From contig NZ_FQZT01000015.1 in assembly GCF_900142125.1 (NCBI RefSeq), forward strand, positions 1 to 64,000: DNA of 64,000 nucleotides. Reading direction: 5' to 3'. The translations under genes and the position numbers were made by a program. The notes beneath the pieces are model-generated. The model searched no databases and was not told the origin of the DNA. It saw only the letters and a list, made by a program, of their open reading frames with translations. Shown one piece after another: positions 16,434 to 25,547 of the stretch (its first letter is position 1; each line of letters begins with the position of its first letter). The DNA comes from Malonomonas rubra DSM 5091. GTDB taxonomy: Bacteria; Desulfobacterota; Desulfuromonadia; Desulfuromonadales; Geopsychrobacteraceae.

Positions 16434-16652
16434 TCAGACAAAAGCTTTTATATTGACTGTTTTCTCTATGCTTCCACGGCGTAAAAAAGAAACCCGATGA
16501 CCAAGAATCGCGGCCTCGGACATATTGTGAGTCACCAGCAGCATAGTGACACCGGTCTGTTTCTGCAACTCTTTCAATTCGAGCTGCAATTGCGTACGGC
16601 TATCCGGGTCGAGGTGGCTTAAAGGCTCGTCCAACAGCAAGGTTCCCGGCAG
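16434..16652 (-). pseudogene. C-terminal fragment of an ABC-transporter ATPase
   Basis: The translation LPGTLLLDEPLSHLDPDSRTQLQLELKEL, QKQTGVTMLLVTHNMSEAAIL, GHRVSFLRRGSIEK covers Walker B, D-loop and H-loop of an importer-type ATPase. Walker A and the signature motif are missing: the homology stops at about 16652, where unrelated sequence begins. The remaining 72 codons end 34 bp before the intact exporter gene. Confidence 0.75.
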
Positions 16653-16696
16653 AAATCCATGTCGTCGATAACGATGGCACGAAAAGCCTTTCGCAT
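16652..16696 (-). pseudogene. Response-regulator N-terminal scrap
   Basis: From an ATG at 16696 the frame reads MRKAFRAIVIDDMDF, the first beta strand and acidic pair of a receiver domain. It ends exactly where the ABC ATPase fragment begins, in a different frame. It is only 15 codons, so the match is suggestive only. Confidence 0.4.
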
Positions 16697-16699
16697 AAT

Positions 16700-17024
16700 C
16701 CCCCCTCGTAAATCCCCCAAAGCAGCCAAGCAACTGCTCAGCTACGACTGGCCCGGCAATGTCCGGGAACTGCAGAATGTGGTTGAGTATGCGGTAGCAC
16801 TCGCCACCGAGAACCGAATCGACGTCGACGACCTGCCCGAAGAACTGCGCACCACAATACCTAAGCCTCAGATTTCAGGGAAAATTCTCAGCCTCGAAGA
16901 AGTGGAGAGAAACTACATCCTCACCGTGCTGGAGAAAGTTGGCGGCAACAAGACCAAGGCTGCAGAAGCCCTGGGGATCGGCATAGCAACGCTCTATCGC
17001 AAACTGAATTCATACAATTCTTGA
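16700..17024 (+). pseudogene. Sigma-54 response regulator, C-terminal fragment
   Basis: The translation SPKAAKQLLSYDWPGNVRELQNVVEYA, IDVDDLPEELR, SLEEVERNYILTVLEKVGGNKTKAAEALGIGIATLYRKL is the end of an NtrC-family activator: the GNVREL block of the AAA+ domain and a Fis-type HTH. Everything upstream (receiver and most of the ATPase) is gone. The junction near 16700 lies head-to-head with the truncated fragments on the other strand. An isolated HTH of this type could still bind DNA if expressed. Confidence 0.75.
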
Positions 17025-17079
17025 TGAAACATAGAGAGCAGGGAACAGACGACGTGCCAGGGGGAGGGGGAGCGGGCGC

Positions 17080-17274
17080 TCAGTCCCTGCCGCGGTTGTT
17101 TTTGCGGAAGAGATTTACGGGTTTGTGGGAGCTCTTCAGATCCTGTTTGGCCTGATCGACCTTTTGATAGATTCGGAAGATCCGTCCGAGGAGCTTACCG
17201 GCTTTACCCGCACCGAGGATAAAGCATAGTAGCAGAACAAGAATACCTATTTCCATGAACCCAAAGCCTAACAC
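17080..17274 (-). CDS. TatA-like small membrane protein, copy 2
   Basis: The 64-aa protein (GTG start) reads VLGFGFMEIGILVLLLCFILGAGKAGKLLGRIFR and differs from copy 1 at 3089-3283 at about 16 positions. The match continues about 100 bp upstream of the start, including TTTTCTACGGTTAAGG, so the leader was duplicated with the gene. Membrane helix and amphipathic helix are preserved, so this copy is probably functional too. The two copies lie in the same orientation at the ends of the 3.1-17.3 kb segment. Confidence 0.6.
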   Translation of the reverse strand: MLGFGFMEIGILVLLLCFILGAGKAGKLLGRIFRIYQKVDQAKQDLKSSHKPVNLFRKNNRGRD

Positions 17275-17634
17275 GGTCTTTTCCTTTTCTACGGTTAAGG
17301 ATAATAATTTACTCAAAGTGTCAGTGGTGGGCAAGCTTGATCGGTAGGTCCGTCTAAAATGTATGAACCTGAGAGACGGAAAACTTGCCTGATCGGCGCT
17401 ATTCACACCCAGCTCAATTAAATTCACGAACCGAACGTTCTCCCGACAAGCCTACTAGTCTGAAATCACATAACTATTACCTCTGGAATTATCTCGAAAG
17501 TCCTCTCAAAAGTGCCCCTCGGCTAAACTATCGAAATCACTGTAGCGCCAGGAGGTATATTTTGGCGTTTTAAAATGGAGGTGTGAGATTTAAGTGGGGA
17601 CTTATGAGCCAAGGAGGGGGAGAGGAGCCAGAGC

Positions 17635-18228
17635 ATGACAAATGGACAACGTGTTGGTTATGCACGGGTCAGTACGACTGGCCAAGATCTCAGCCTACAA
17701 AAGGACAGGCTGGCAGACTGTGACAAAATTTTCGAGGAGAAAGCATCAGATGCAAGAGGGACAGTACGGCCTGCACTTGAGGAAGCCATGAACTATGTCA
17801 GGGATGGCGATGTTTTTGTTGTTACTAAGCTGGATCGACTGGCGCGTTCCGTCCTTGAGTTGATGCAGATCACTCAGGTCCTCCAGGACAAACAATGTGA
17901 CTTGCAGGTTCTCGACCAAGAACTCGACACATCAACACCTACTGGCCGCTTGATTTTTCATGTCCTAGCTGTAATCGGTGAGTTTGAACGTGAGTTGATC
18001 ACCGAACGAGCCAGAGAAGGACGAGAGCGAGCAATGGCAGCGGGAGTGAAATTCGGTCGGAAGCCGAAGCTATCCAAACGGAAAGAGCAAGAGCTTTTAG
18101 AGCTGCTCGATTCTGTGGTTATCAGTAAAGAAGAATTGGCTCGCCAGTTTAACGTTTCCAGAGCAACTGTCTATCGCTTGGCCGCGAAACTTGATAAGGA
18201 ATTTGAAGAGCAAGCACAGGCTAGTTGA
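17635..18228 (+). CDS. Serine recombinase (resolvase/invertase family)
   Basis: The 197-aa protein begins NGQRVGYARVSTTGQDLSLQ with the catalytic Ser in ARVST, has KLDRLARSVLEL and FHVLAVIGEFERELITERAREG of the catalytic domain, and ends with an HTH of the Hin/resolvase type (ISKEELARQFNVSRATVYRLAA). The length is normal for small resolvases. A strong GGAGGGGGAGAGGAG ribosome tract precedes it. A fragment of a related gene lies at 6957. No gene it would serve (such as a transposase) lies beside it. Confidence 0.92.
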   Translation: MTNGQRVGYARVSTTGQDLSLQKDRLADCDKIFEEKASDARGTVRPALEEAMNYVRDGDVFVVTKLDRLARSVLELMQITQVLQDKQCDLQVLDQELDTSTPTGRLIFHVLAVIGEFERELITERAREGRERAMAAGVKFGRKPKLSKRKEQELLELLDSVVISKEELARQFNVSRATVYRLAAKLDKEFEEQAQAS

Positions 18229-18234
18229 AAGCAG

Positions 18235-18265
18235 GGAGGCTGCACCTAAAATGGCAGCAGCCTCC
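18235..18265 (+). terminator. Hairpin after the resolvase gene
   Basis: GGAGGCTGC pairs with GCAGCCTCC nine bases long across a 13-base loop, starting 6 bp after the resolvase stop. No clear T-run follows, so termination would be weak. Confidence 0.4.
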
Positions 18266-18352
18266 ACTTAAATCACGATATTTGAGAGAAGCCTAAAAGC
18301 TTATAAAGCCCCGATTGACTTAGAACCGGGACCCTATGAATTATTCGATAGA

Positions 18353-19267
18353 TTATTCCCTAGCTTTACGCCGGAAGAGAGCCAATCCGCTAATGCCGGC
18401 CCCAAGAAGTAGCAATGTGCCTGGTTCAGGAACTGGGTTTGGAGGCGTAGTAGGATCATCCTCGCGCTGATACATCATGGCTCCACTATTTACCTCAAAG
18501 CTCAACTGCAGCTTTCCGTGAGTTGGTGTGAAATCAAGACTAGCAACATCTAAAGCGAAACTGAAATTTTCATCATAGGGATTTAAATTGAAATCATAAG
18601 AAAACTCATTCTCAAAAAGGCTATCTCCTAATGAGTTGGTAAAGTCGGTTTGGAAATTGTCTGGTCCCATAATGATATATGCGTGCTTTTGAAAGGTAGC
18701 GTCATATAGATGATAGGTTATTCCGAACCAATATTGCGCAGAACTTTGCTGACTTGTTGCACTCCCTGTAATACTTGAAGAAGTCACTGTATCTATATCA
18801 AGGGTCATTACCCAAAACGGAGAGGAAGAAAGACCAGCAGAATTGAATGGTATCTCAATTCCTAGATTTGAGGTATCAGTACGGTTCTGAGTAAAAGCAT
18901 AGTTTTCACCAGAGTTCAAAACGCTATAAGCGGTCGTATCCAAATATCCTTCAACACCCCCACTTGTACCGAAAATATCGATATTGCTGCTGGCATAATT
19001 ATCTCCCCCGGTAGAGGTACTGGAAAATGAAGTCGTATCGGGAGGGTAGAGATTGCCTGTGCCTGAAAAGACTTGCTCATCGGACCAATCATTTTCATAA
19101 GCATAATGATGTGAGGCAGAATAGCTGCCTTCCGTAGGCATGGAGTTGAGGCTGTCACTGATCGTCCAAGAAAAATTCATTTCTGCATCCGTTATTACAG
19201 CGGCAGATGCAAGAAATGGCAAAAAAGTAAAGATGATAATTAAAATTGAGTACAGATTTCTATTCAT
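18353..19267 (-). CDS. PEP-CTERM sorting-domain protein
   Basis: The 304-aa protein has a signal peptide (MNRNLYSILIIIFTFLPFLASAA), a Ser/Thr-rich beta-type body of unknown function with a repeated DTTSFSSTSTGG flavour, and a C-terminal VPEPGTLLLLGAGISGLALFRRKARE: the PEP motif, membrane helix and Arg-rich tail recognised by exosortase. It should be exported and anchored or processed at the cell surface, often with exopolysaccharide. No exosortase gene is in the window. The start at 19267 follows GGGAGGT; a longer start 21 codons upstream lacks a ribosome site. Confidence 0.85.
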   Translation of the reverse strand: MNRNLYSILIIIFTFLPFLASAAVITDAEMNFSWTISDSLNSMPTEGSYSASHHYAYENDWSDEQVFSGTGNLYPPDTTSFSSTSTGGDNYASSNIDIFGTSGGVEGYLDTTAYSVLNSGENYAFTQNRTDTSNLGIEIPFNSAGLSSSPFWVMTLDIDTVTSSSITGSATSQQSSAQYWFGITYHLYDATFQKHAYIIMGPDNFQTDFTNSLGDSLFENEFSYDFNLNPYDENFSFALDVASLDFTPTHGKLQLSFEVNSGAMMYQREDDPTTPPNPVPEPGTLLLLGAGISGLALFRRKARE

Positions 19268-19699
19268 AATACGACCTCCCGTCTCAACAAACATGAAAAA
19301 ATTTTTTGGAGAAACTCTCCCCAAAATCAAACTTAAATAAGTAGCGTGGCGGGAAACCAGAAAAAGTAGATAAATTGAATTGAATATTTAGCAAGATGTA
19401 GTTTGGTTATTGCAAAAAAAATGCCCATAAATCATTGCAGTATTGTTGGTAGCTTGCCAATATATAAAGGCTATTTATTGTCCTGTGTAAGTTTTTTTTA
19501 CAGATGTTGAGCAGTTTTTTTTACTCATATGCATGGAGTGATGATATACCAAAATCGCGGGAATGCCTCGACGGCATTTTTCGTAAACTCACTATTCTTG
19601 CGACAGAAGCTCCCCTCTAAAATTGAAGTCCGGCCAGGGCTTGTTCCACCGATGATCTCCGTTAAAATTGTATGGAACCTACCAACAAAAGGGGGCGTT
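19268..19699. other. Divergent intergenic region, no gene recognised
   Basis: The 430 bp between the PEP-CTERM gene (minus) and the cyclic-DPG-synthase-like gene (plus) is AT-rich in its first half, with several T-tracts around 19480-19520. An open frame from 19529 joins the downstream gene but lacks conserved residues and a ribosome site before 19700. I see no riboswitch or RNA gene. Confidence 0.4.
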
Positions 19700-21046
19700 A
19701 TGGTGAAAAATGTCCTTATCATGGGTGCTGCCGGCCGTGATTTTCATGATTACAACACCCTGTTTCGCAACTCGCGGGAGGTGCGGGTAGTCGCCTTCAC
19801 CGCCACCCAGATCCCTTTGATTGAAAACCGCATCTATCCTCCGGAGTTGGCCGGCAAGCGCTACCCAGAGGGCATTCCCATTTTTGCCGAAGCGCAGCTG
19901 CCTGAGCTAATCCATCGCTTAAAGGTCGATCAGGTGGTCTTCGCTTACAGCGACATTTCCTACGCCGACCTTATGCACCGCGCGGCCTTGGTTCAGGCGT
20001 GTGGTGCAGATTTCAAGATACCTGGAACGCGGTCCACAATGCTCGCCTCAAAGCGTCCGGTGGTGGCAGTTTGTGCCGTGCGAACCGGTTGTGGCAAGTC
20101 GTCAACCACCCGCCATGTCTGCCGAGTTCTTCAGCAGTTGGGAAAACGTTTTGTGATCGTGCGTCACCCCATGCCATATGGGGATTTGAGAAAACAGCGG
20201 GTGCAACGCTTTTCCCGCTATGAGGATTTTGACCTGCATCGTTGTACTATCGAGGAACGTGAAGAGTACGAACCGCTCGTCGAGGAGGGATTTATAGTCT
20301 ATGCCGGAGTCGACTATGCCGCCATTTTGAAAGAGGCAGAAACGGAGGCTGAAGTTATTATCTGGGATGGAGGCAACAACGATACACCCTTTTTCCGGCC
20401 CGATGTTCATATCACACTTCTCGATCCACATCGGGCCGGTCATGAGACCCTCTACTACCCAGGGGAGACCAATCTCCGCATGGCGGATATTGCCATCATC
20501 AACAAAATCGATAGCGCTGGGCTTGAGAAGGTTGAACAGGTTCGGCGGCAAGTAGAGGCAATCAACCCTGGAGCAACCCTGCTACTGGCTGACTCGAAAG
20601 TGGAGCTGGAACAAGGAAAGAACATTAGGGGCAAACGGGTGCTAGTGGTGGAGGACGGACCTTCCCTGACCCACGGCGGGATGCCTTTTGGTGCAGGAGT
20701 CGTTGCCGCCAGAGAGCATGGTGCCGCGCAGATTGTTGATCCGCGCCCTTATGCCTGTGGTGCCATTCGTGATACCTACCAGCATTATCCGCATTTGCAG
20801 CGGGCATTGCCGGCGATGGGCTATTCGAAAGAGCAGATTGCCGATCTTGAAGCGACTATTACCAGAGCTGACTGCGACCTGGTTCTATTTGCCACTCCCA
20901 TCGACCTGAGACGGTTGATTCGCATCGACAAGCCAAGTCTCAGGGTCCGTTACCGTTACTCTGACCACGGTGACCCGACATTGTCCGAGGCATTGAAGGC
21001 ACGCCTTGAGCCTGTTTTGGCGCTGGCTGAAGAGGCGGATAAATGA
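19700..21046 (+). CDS. Cyclic 2,3-diphosphoglycerate synthase-like P-loop protein
   Basis: The 448-aa protein has an N-terminal Rossmann-like part (KNVLIMGAAGRDFHDYNTLF), a P-loop domain with VCAVRTGCGKSSTTRHV (about residues 126-142), and conserved blocks IIWDGGNNDTPFF, HRAGHETLYYPGETNLRMADIAIINKID, and THGGMPFGAGVVAA. This pattern is that of the bacterial family annotated as cyclic 2,3-diphosphoglycerate synthase. In archaea the enzyme makes the thermoprotectant cDPG using ATP; the bacterial substrate is not established. It overlaps the carbamate-kinase-like gene by four bases (ATGA), so they are coupled. The start at 19700 follows AAAAGGGGGCG. Confidence 0.75.
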   Translation: MVKNVLIMGAAGRDFHDYNTLFRNSREVRVVAFTATQIPLIENRIYPPELAGKRYPEGIPIFAEAQLPELIHRLKVDQVVFAYSDISYADLMHRAALVQACGADFKIPGTRSTMLASKRPVVAVCAVRTGCGKSSTTRHVCRVLQQLGKRFVIVRHPMPYGDLRKQRVQRFSRYEDFDLHRCTIEEREEYEPLVEEGFIVYAGVDYAAILKEAETEAEVIIWDGGNNDTPFFRPDVHITLLDPHRAGHETLYYPGETNLRMADIAIINKIDSAGLEKVEQVRRQVEAINPGATLLLADSKVELEQGKNIRGKRVLVVEDGPSLTHGGMPFGAGVVAAREHGAAQIVDPRPYACGAIRDTYQHYPHLQRALPAMGYSKEQIADLEATITRADCDLVLFATPIDLRRLIRIDKPSLRVRYRYSDHGDPTLSEALKARLEPVLALAEEADK

Positions 21047-21990
21047 ACAGACGAGGGATGCGCGAGACACTGGTCATCGCCCTGGGGGGAAACGCCCTGA
21101 TCCGTAAAGGACAGGCAGGAACCATTGAAGAGCAGTTCGCCAACCTCAAGGGACCGATGCAGCAGATTGCTCGGCTTTCAATGGACTTCCGCATCATCAT
21201 CACTCACGGGAACGGCCCCCAGGTTGGCAACTTGTTGTTGCAGCAAGAGAGTTGCTGTGACGTTCCCAAACTGCCTCTGGAGATTCTCGTAGCTCAAACG
21301 CAGGGCCAGCTTGGTTATATGATCGAATCGACCTTGGACACTGAGTTCATGAAAATCAAGGGAGCGCAGAGCAAACAACTGGTCAGCCTGATTAGCTACG
21401 TAGTGGTAGATGAGGCCGACCCAGCCTTTCAGAAGCCCTCTAAGCCGGTGGGACCGTCCTATCCCGAAGGAGCCGTTGATTCATTACCTTGGCCTGTGGT
21501 CAAGACCGCTAACGGCTACCGACGGGTCGTGGCATCACCTGCACCTGTAACCATCGTCGAAAAGCAGGAAATCCGCAAGCTGGTAGCGATGGATTTTATC
21601 GTCATCTGCTGCGGCGGTGGGGGCATTCCGGTGATCAGGGAGGAACGGGGCTTTCACGGTGTCGACGCGGTAATCGACAAAGATCTGGCCAGTGCCAGAC
21701 TGGCATCCGAAGTGGAGGCGGACGTGCTAGTCATCGCGACTGATGTTGAAGGCGCGGCTCTCAGTTTCGGCCAGCCAGAACAAAAATTTCTACGACATAT
21801 CAGTTGCGTCCAGGCCGAACAATGGCTGCGTCAGGGTCATTTCCCAGCCGGGTCCATGGGGCCAAAGGTGAAAGCAGCAGTGCAGTTTGTTCGCGAGGGG
21901 GGCAAGAGGTCCATTATCACATCCCTTGATGCAATTTGCGAGGCCGTCTCGGGAACAGCCGGAACCGAAATCAGAAAGCATGGCGGCTAA
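21043..21990 (+). CDS. arcC: Carbamate kinase-like protein
   Basis: The 315-aa protein has the amino-acid-kinase fold with LVIALGGNALIRKGQ at the N-terminus, IITHGNGPQVGNLLLQQE, LVAQTQGQLGYMIES, CCGGGGIPVIRE, GVDAVIDKDLASARLA and LVIATDVEGA, all conserved in carbamate kinases. It would transfer phosphate between ATP and carbamate. No arginine deiminase or ornithine carbamoyltransferase gene is nearby. Overlap with the cDPG-synthase-like gene suggests a linked phosphotransfer role other than arginine catabolism. Length is normal. Confidence 0.88.
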   Translation: MNRRGMRETLVIALGGNALIRKGQAGTIEEQFANLKGPMQQIARLSMDFRIIITHGNGPQVGNLLLQQESCCDVPKLPLEILVAQTQGQLGYMIESTLDTEFMKIKGAQSKQLVSLISYVVVDEADPAFQKPSKPVGPSYPEGAVDSLPWPVVKTANGYRRVVASPAPVTIVEKQEIRKLVAMDFIVICCGGGGIPVIREERGFHGVDAVIDKDLASARLASEVEADVLVIATDVEGAALSFGQPEQKFLRHISCVQAEQWLRQGHFPAGSMGPKVKAAVQFVREGGKRSIITSLDAICEAVSGTAGTEIRKHGG

Positions 21991-22209
21991 ACCTTCGCTA
22001 AAAGCACCAAACAAATCAAGAATTGCCACCACGGCGCAGCGATGTTTTCTATTGGCACAGCTGTCCTGCTCTTCCAAAAACCACAAAGATAAACTTTTTC
22101 TCATATTAATGCCTACAAATCCACTGTGATCTGCTAGAATATTGATCAGAGCTTTATTTCAGACCAATAAGCTTAGCCTCGGCATCCCGAAACAGAACAG
22201 GAGATCTGT

Positions 22210-24468
22210 ATGAAATTACGCAGTAAATTCATCCTGCCAATTACTGGACTGGTCATCGTCTCAGCAATCGTGGCTGTCATCAGTATTAACGGCTCGCTGA
22301 AAAGCCTGATCAGCAGTCAGCAGGAAACGCTGGCAGAGTCTGCCCACAAAAACCTCTCTACACAAGCCAAGGTGCGGCAGAATGCAATCTATGCGAGCAT
22401 TGACCAGGTCGGCAAAGCTGCGTTGGGGCAGGCGGCTCTTTTTTCCGAGGTTCCCGAAATACAGGATGTTTACGAGGTCGCCCTGTCAGGAAATATTAAC
22501 GACGAAAACGACATCATGATGCAGCAGGCCCGTCAGAAGCTGAGAATCGTCATGGGGGCCTATATCGACGGGTTGAAAAAGCAGGCCGGTGCCAAGGACT
22601 TCAGAATCCATTTCCATGTCCCCAGCAGCAGAAGCCTGTCCCGTTTATGGCGCAGCAACTGGCAGGCCATGCGAAATGGGCAAAAAGTCGATATCTCCGA
22701 CGATCTTTCCTCTTTCCGGAAAACCGTGGTCCAGATCAACCAGGGCGATCATAAGCCGATAAGCGGCATCGAAGTCGGCCGCGGCGGATTTGCCATCCGT
22801 GGCCTCTCTGCAGTCAAAGGGTTTGACGGTGAACATGTCGGCTCGGTCGAAGTCCTGGGCTCCTTCAACCAAGTGCTCAAAGTTAACCACACTGACGACA
22901 GCTACCAGATTGCTGTCTACATGCTAGCGGACATGCTGCCGATCGCGACACGCTTGCAGGACGCAGCGAAAAATCCGGTTCTTGACGGGAAATATGTTTT
23001 CGTCTCCTCAACCAATAAAGATATCACCAACGGGATCATCACTTCGTCCCTGCTTGATGCCGGGCTCAGCGGTCACAGCGAACAGGTTGTCAGTAACCAG
23101 TTCATTACCAGCTTCCCGATTTCTGATTTCTCCGGAAAAACTGTTGGCGTCATGGCCCTTGTCTACGATATGACAGAGACCAACGCGCTGATCGGCAGCA
23201 TCGAAAAATCAGGAAACAGTACAATCAATGCCATGGGATGGCGCTTCAGCATCGGAGCAGTGCTACTGGTGGTCATCATTTGCGGCACGATTTTCTATGT
23301 CACGCGCCGCGTGATCGGCCCCCTGCAGCTGGCAGTCGGCGTGGCCCAGCGAATTTCTCTCGGCGACCTGAGCCAGTCTGTCAATTACCAGAGCGAGGAT
23401 GAGGTTGGCGAACTGGCCGGCGCCATTAACAAGATGACGGAAAGTCTCAAGGCGAAAGCGGAAGAAGCGAAACAGATTGCCCAAGGAAATCTACAGGTGC
23501 AGGTTTCTGTTGCATCGGAGCACGACACCATGGGTCAGGCGTTTAAGACGATGGTGGAAAACCTCAACGAAGTGCTGGGTGAAGTCGCCAGGGCATCGGA
23601 CCAGATCAATTCCGGCAGCCAGCAGGTTTCCGACACCGCTCAGTCGCTGTCGCAGGGAGCTACCGAATCTGCCGCATCACTGGAAGAGATCAGCAGCTCG
23701 ATGAACGAGATAGGTAGCCAGACCCAGCAGAGCGCGGAAAACGCCAGCCTGGCCAGCCAGCTCGCCGACAGTGCCCAGTCTGCAGCCCGTACCGGCAGCG
23801 AGCGCATGAGCACGATGGTCACTGCGATGAATGAAATTAACGAAGCTGGTCAGAACATCAACAAGATTATCAAAGTCATCGACGAGATTGCCTTCCAGAC
23901 CAACCTGCTGGCACTTAATGCGGCCGTCGAAGCGGCTCGCGCTGGCCAGCACGGCAAAGGTTTCGCCGTCGTTGCCGAGGAAGTACGTAACCTGGCGGCA
24001 CGCAGTGCAAAGGCCGCGGAAGAAACGGCCCAGCTAATCGAAGGATCGGTAGAAAAAGCCAACAACGGCACTCAGATTGCAGAGAAGACCTCGGAAGCCC
24101 TTAACGAGATCGTAGACTCCATCACCAAGGCGACTGATCTGGTCGCAGAAATCGCAGCTGCCAGCAATGAGCAAGCCCAAGGAATTTCCCAGATCAATCA
24201 GGGGCTCGGCCAGATCGACCAAGGCGTTCAGCAGAGCACGGCAACAGCCGAGGAGTCGGCGGCGGCGGCAGAGGAGCTGTCCAGCCAGTCAAGTTACCTG
24301 AAACAGATGATCAGCCGATTCAAGCTGGCGACAGATACGTCTTCGTTCCCTGCCGCGCCGATCGCGGCACCACAATCGGCGGCACAGGGAATCGGCTGGG
24401 ACTCACTGCAGTCGCCTTCAGCAAAGGCAGATATCAAGCTGGACGATGACGATTTTGGCAAGTACTGA
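22210..24468 (+). CDS. Methyl-accepting chemotaxis protein
   Basis: The 752-aa receptor has a first membrane helix (about residues 9-28), a large periplasmic Cache-type sensor with [20 protein letters not shown], a second helix (about 345-368), a HAMP domain, and a cytoplasmic signalling domain with the hairpin tip [38 protein letters not shown]. Ser/Gln-rich methylation helices flank the tip. It should sense a small molecule outside the cytoplasm and control CheA. It stands alone, with no che genes beside it, and ends at a strong terminator. Confidence 0.95.
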   Translation: MKLRSKFILPITGLVIVSAIVAVISINGSLKSLISSQQETLAESAHKNLSTQAKVRQNAIYASIDQVGKAALGQAALFSEVPEIQDVYEVALSGNINDENDIMMQQARQKLRIVMGAYIDGLKKQAGAKDFRIHFHVPSSRSLSRLWRSNWQAMRNGQKVDISDDLSSFRKTVVQINQGDHKPISGIEVGRGGFAIRGLSAVKGFDGEHVGSVEVLGSFNQVLKVNHTDDSYQIAVYMLADMLPIATRLQDAAKNPVLDGKYVFVSSTNKDITNGIITSSLLDAGLSGHSEQVVSNQFITSFPISDFSGKTVGVMALVYDMTETNALIGSIEKSGNSTINAMGWRFSIGAVLLVVIICGTIFYVTRRVIGPLQLAVGVAQRISLGDLSQSVNYQSEDEVGELAGAINKMTESLKAKAEEAKQIAQGNLQVQVSVASEHDTMGQAFKTMVENLNEVLGEVARASDQINSGSQQVSDTAQSLSQGATESAASLEEISSSMNEIGSQTQQSAENASLASQLADSAQSAARTGSERMSTMVTAMNEINEAGQNINKIIKVIDEIAFQTNLLALNAAVEAARAGQHGKGFAVVAEEVRNLAARSAKAAEETAQLIEGSVEKANNGTQIAEKTSEALNEIVDSITKATDLVAEIAAASNEQAQGISQINQGLGQIDQGVQQSTATAEESAAAAEELSSQSSYLKQMISRFKLATDTSSFPAAPIAAPQSAAQGIGWDSLQSPSAKADIKLDDDDFGKY

Positions 24469-24499
24469 GACGATAGCAAACGAAAAGGACAGATAGGAC

Positions 24500-24525
24500 G
24501 AAGCCCCGGGACATACCGGGGCTTC
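24500..24525 (+). terminator. Terminator of the chemoreceptor gene
   Basis: GAAGCCCCGG and CCGGGGCTTC form a 10-bp stem with a six-base loop 31 bp after the stop, followed by a T-rich tract. Confidence 0.85.
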
Positions 24526-24601
24526 TCACTTTTAATCAGAATGCTGCAGAGACAGCAGAAATCTTTGTGCTTGGTTCAGAGGCTCAATTTATTATCGCGG
24601 C

Positions 24602-25429
24602 CTAGGCCCGCGACGGACCATACACCATGCCGATAATCTCCCGGGCTGTCTCCTCGACCGACTTATTAGTGGTATCGACAAGGTGCCATTTACGATTTTT
24701 CCTGGCAAGCTCGTAGACCATTTCCATCTCGTTGAAAATCCGCCCCAGGTCAGTGTATTTGTTGGTGGTACGATAATGCTTGACCCGTGCGCTGCGGATT
24801 TTCTGCAGCACTTCAGAATCCATCACCAGGCAGACAACGCGATTCTGATCGACCTGGTAGACCTCCTCCGGGATGGGCACCTCCGGCATCAGCGGCACGT
24901 TGACCACTTTATAGCCCTGCTGGGCAAGAAAATAGGATGTCGGTGTTTTCGATGTGCGCGACAGACCGATGATGATGATATCGGCTTCAAACACCTTCTT
25001 CACGTCCTGGCCGTCATCATACTTCATGGTGAACTCGATCGCTTCGATCCGCTCGAAATACTTACTGTCGACCCGACGTAGCAGGTTGGCGCCTTCTTTC
25101 GGCTCCCGCCCCAGGTAGGCAGTCAATTTCTCCAGCGGCGGTCCAAGGATGTCGTGATGCAGGATATCCTCTTCGACACAACGATCATGGACAAATTGAC
25201 GAATTTCTTTTTTTGCAATGGTAAATGCAACGAACGCCTTGTCCTCTTTCGCGTTGGCCAGAATGGTATTTATGCGCTCTTTGTCGTCAACTCTGGAAAA
25301 AATCCGCAGGGCAGATGAGGGGAAGTCAAATTGGATCATACTTGCTTTCAGCAGGCTGATGGCACTCTGCCCGATGCCATCAGAGATAATGTAGACCAGT
25401 TTTTCGTCTTGCCCGTTCTGTCCTGTCAT
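24602..25429 (-). CDS. ppsR: PEP synthase/PPDK regulatory protein (kinase-pyrophosphorylase)
   Basis: The 275-aa protein has KLVYIISDGIGQSAISL at the start, a P-loop-like GLSRTSKTPTSYFLAQQGYKVVNVPL, and a C-terminal WHLVDTTNKSVEETAREI, as in the DUF299 family. These enzymes phosphorylate and dephosphorylate a Thr of PEP synthase or pyruvate phosphate dikinase with ADP and Pi, setting flux between pyruvate and PEP. The start at 25429 follows GGTGGAGC; the longer frame adds 13 unconserved residues. No target gene is adjacent. Confidence 0.92.
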   Translation of the reverse strand: MTGQNGQDEKLVYIISDGIGQSAISLLKASMIQFDFPSSALRIFSRVDDKERINTILANAKEDKAFVAFTIAKKEIRQFVHDRCVEEDILHHDILGPPLEKLTAYLGREPKEGANLLRRVDSKYFERIEAIEFTMKYDDGQDVKKVFEADIIIIGLSRTSKTPTSYFLAQQGYKVVNVPLMPEVPIPEEVYQVDQNRVVCLVMDSEVLQKIRSARVKHYRTTNKYTDLGRIFNEMEMVYELARKNRKWHLVDTTNKSVEETAREIIGMVYGPSRA

Positions 25430-25515
25430 AAAGCTCCACCGCGCTATTTTTGAAAAGGGTTGATGCAACCTTTATTACACCGACAGCCCCCCTCGCGCAA
25501 GCACTGGAGAAAAAA

Positions 25516-25542
25516 GAGCCCATGACCTTTCGTCATGGGCTC
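25516..25542 (-). terminator. Terminator of the small Cys-rich protein gene
   Basis: GAGCCCATGAC and its 11-base complement enclose a five-base loop; on the minus strand a T6 tract follows. It lies 5 bp past the stop of the gene ending at 25548. Confidence 0.88.
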
Positions 25543-25547
25543 CCTTG

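Larger units (their letters stand above)
17583..18280. repeat. Inverted repeats flanking the serine resolvase
   Basis: ATTTAAGTGG at 17588-17597 is repeated in inverse orientation as CCACTTAAAT at 18264-18273, with partial matches continuing outward (GTGA-ATTTAAGTGG-GG). The two copies bracket the resolvase gene at 53 and 36 bp. They could be ends of a small mobile unit or resolvase binding sites. The stretch 17275-17634 contains no other recognised feature. Confidence 0.4.

Noticed and set aside
19529-19699. Longer N-terminus for the cDPG-synthase-like protein
   Set aside because: The extra 57 codons lack a ribosome site and resemble no family member; the ATG at 19700 has AAAAGGGGG ahead of it and starts the conserved domain.
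22090-22118. Sigma-28 promoter before the chemoreceptor gene
   Set aside because: TAAA and GCCTACAA resemble the consensus, but the spacing is 17 rather than 15 and the -10 has mismatches.
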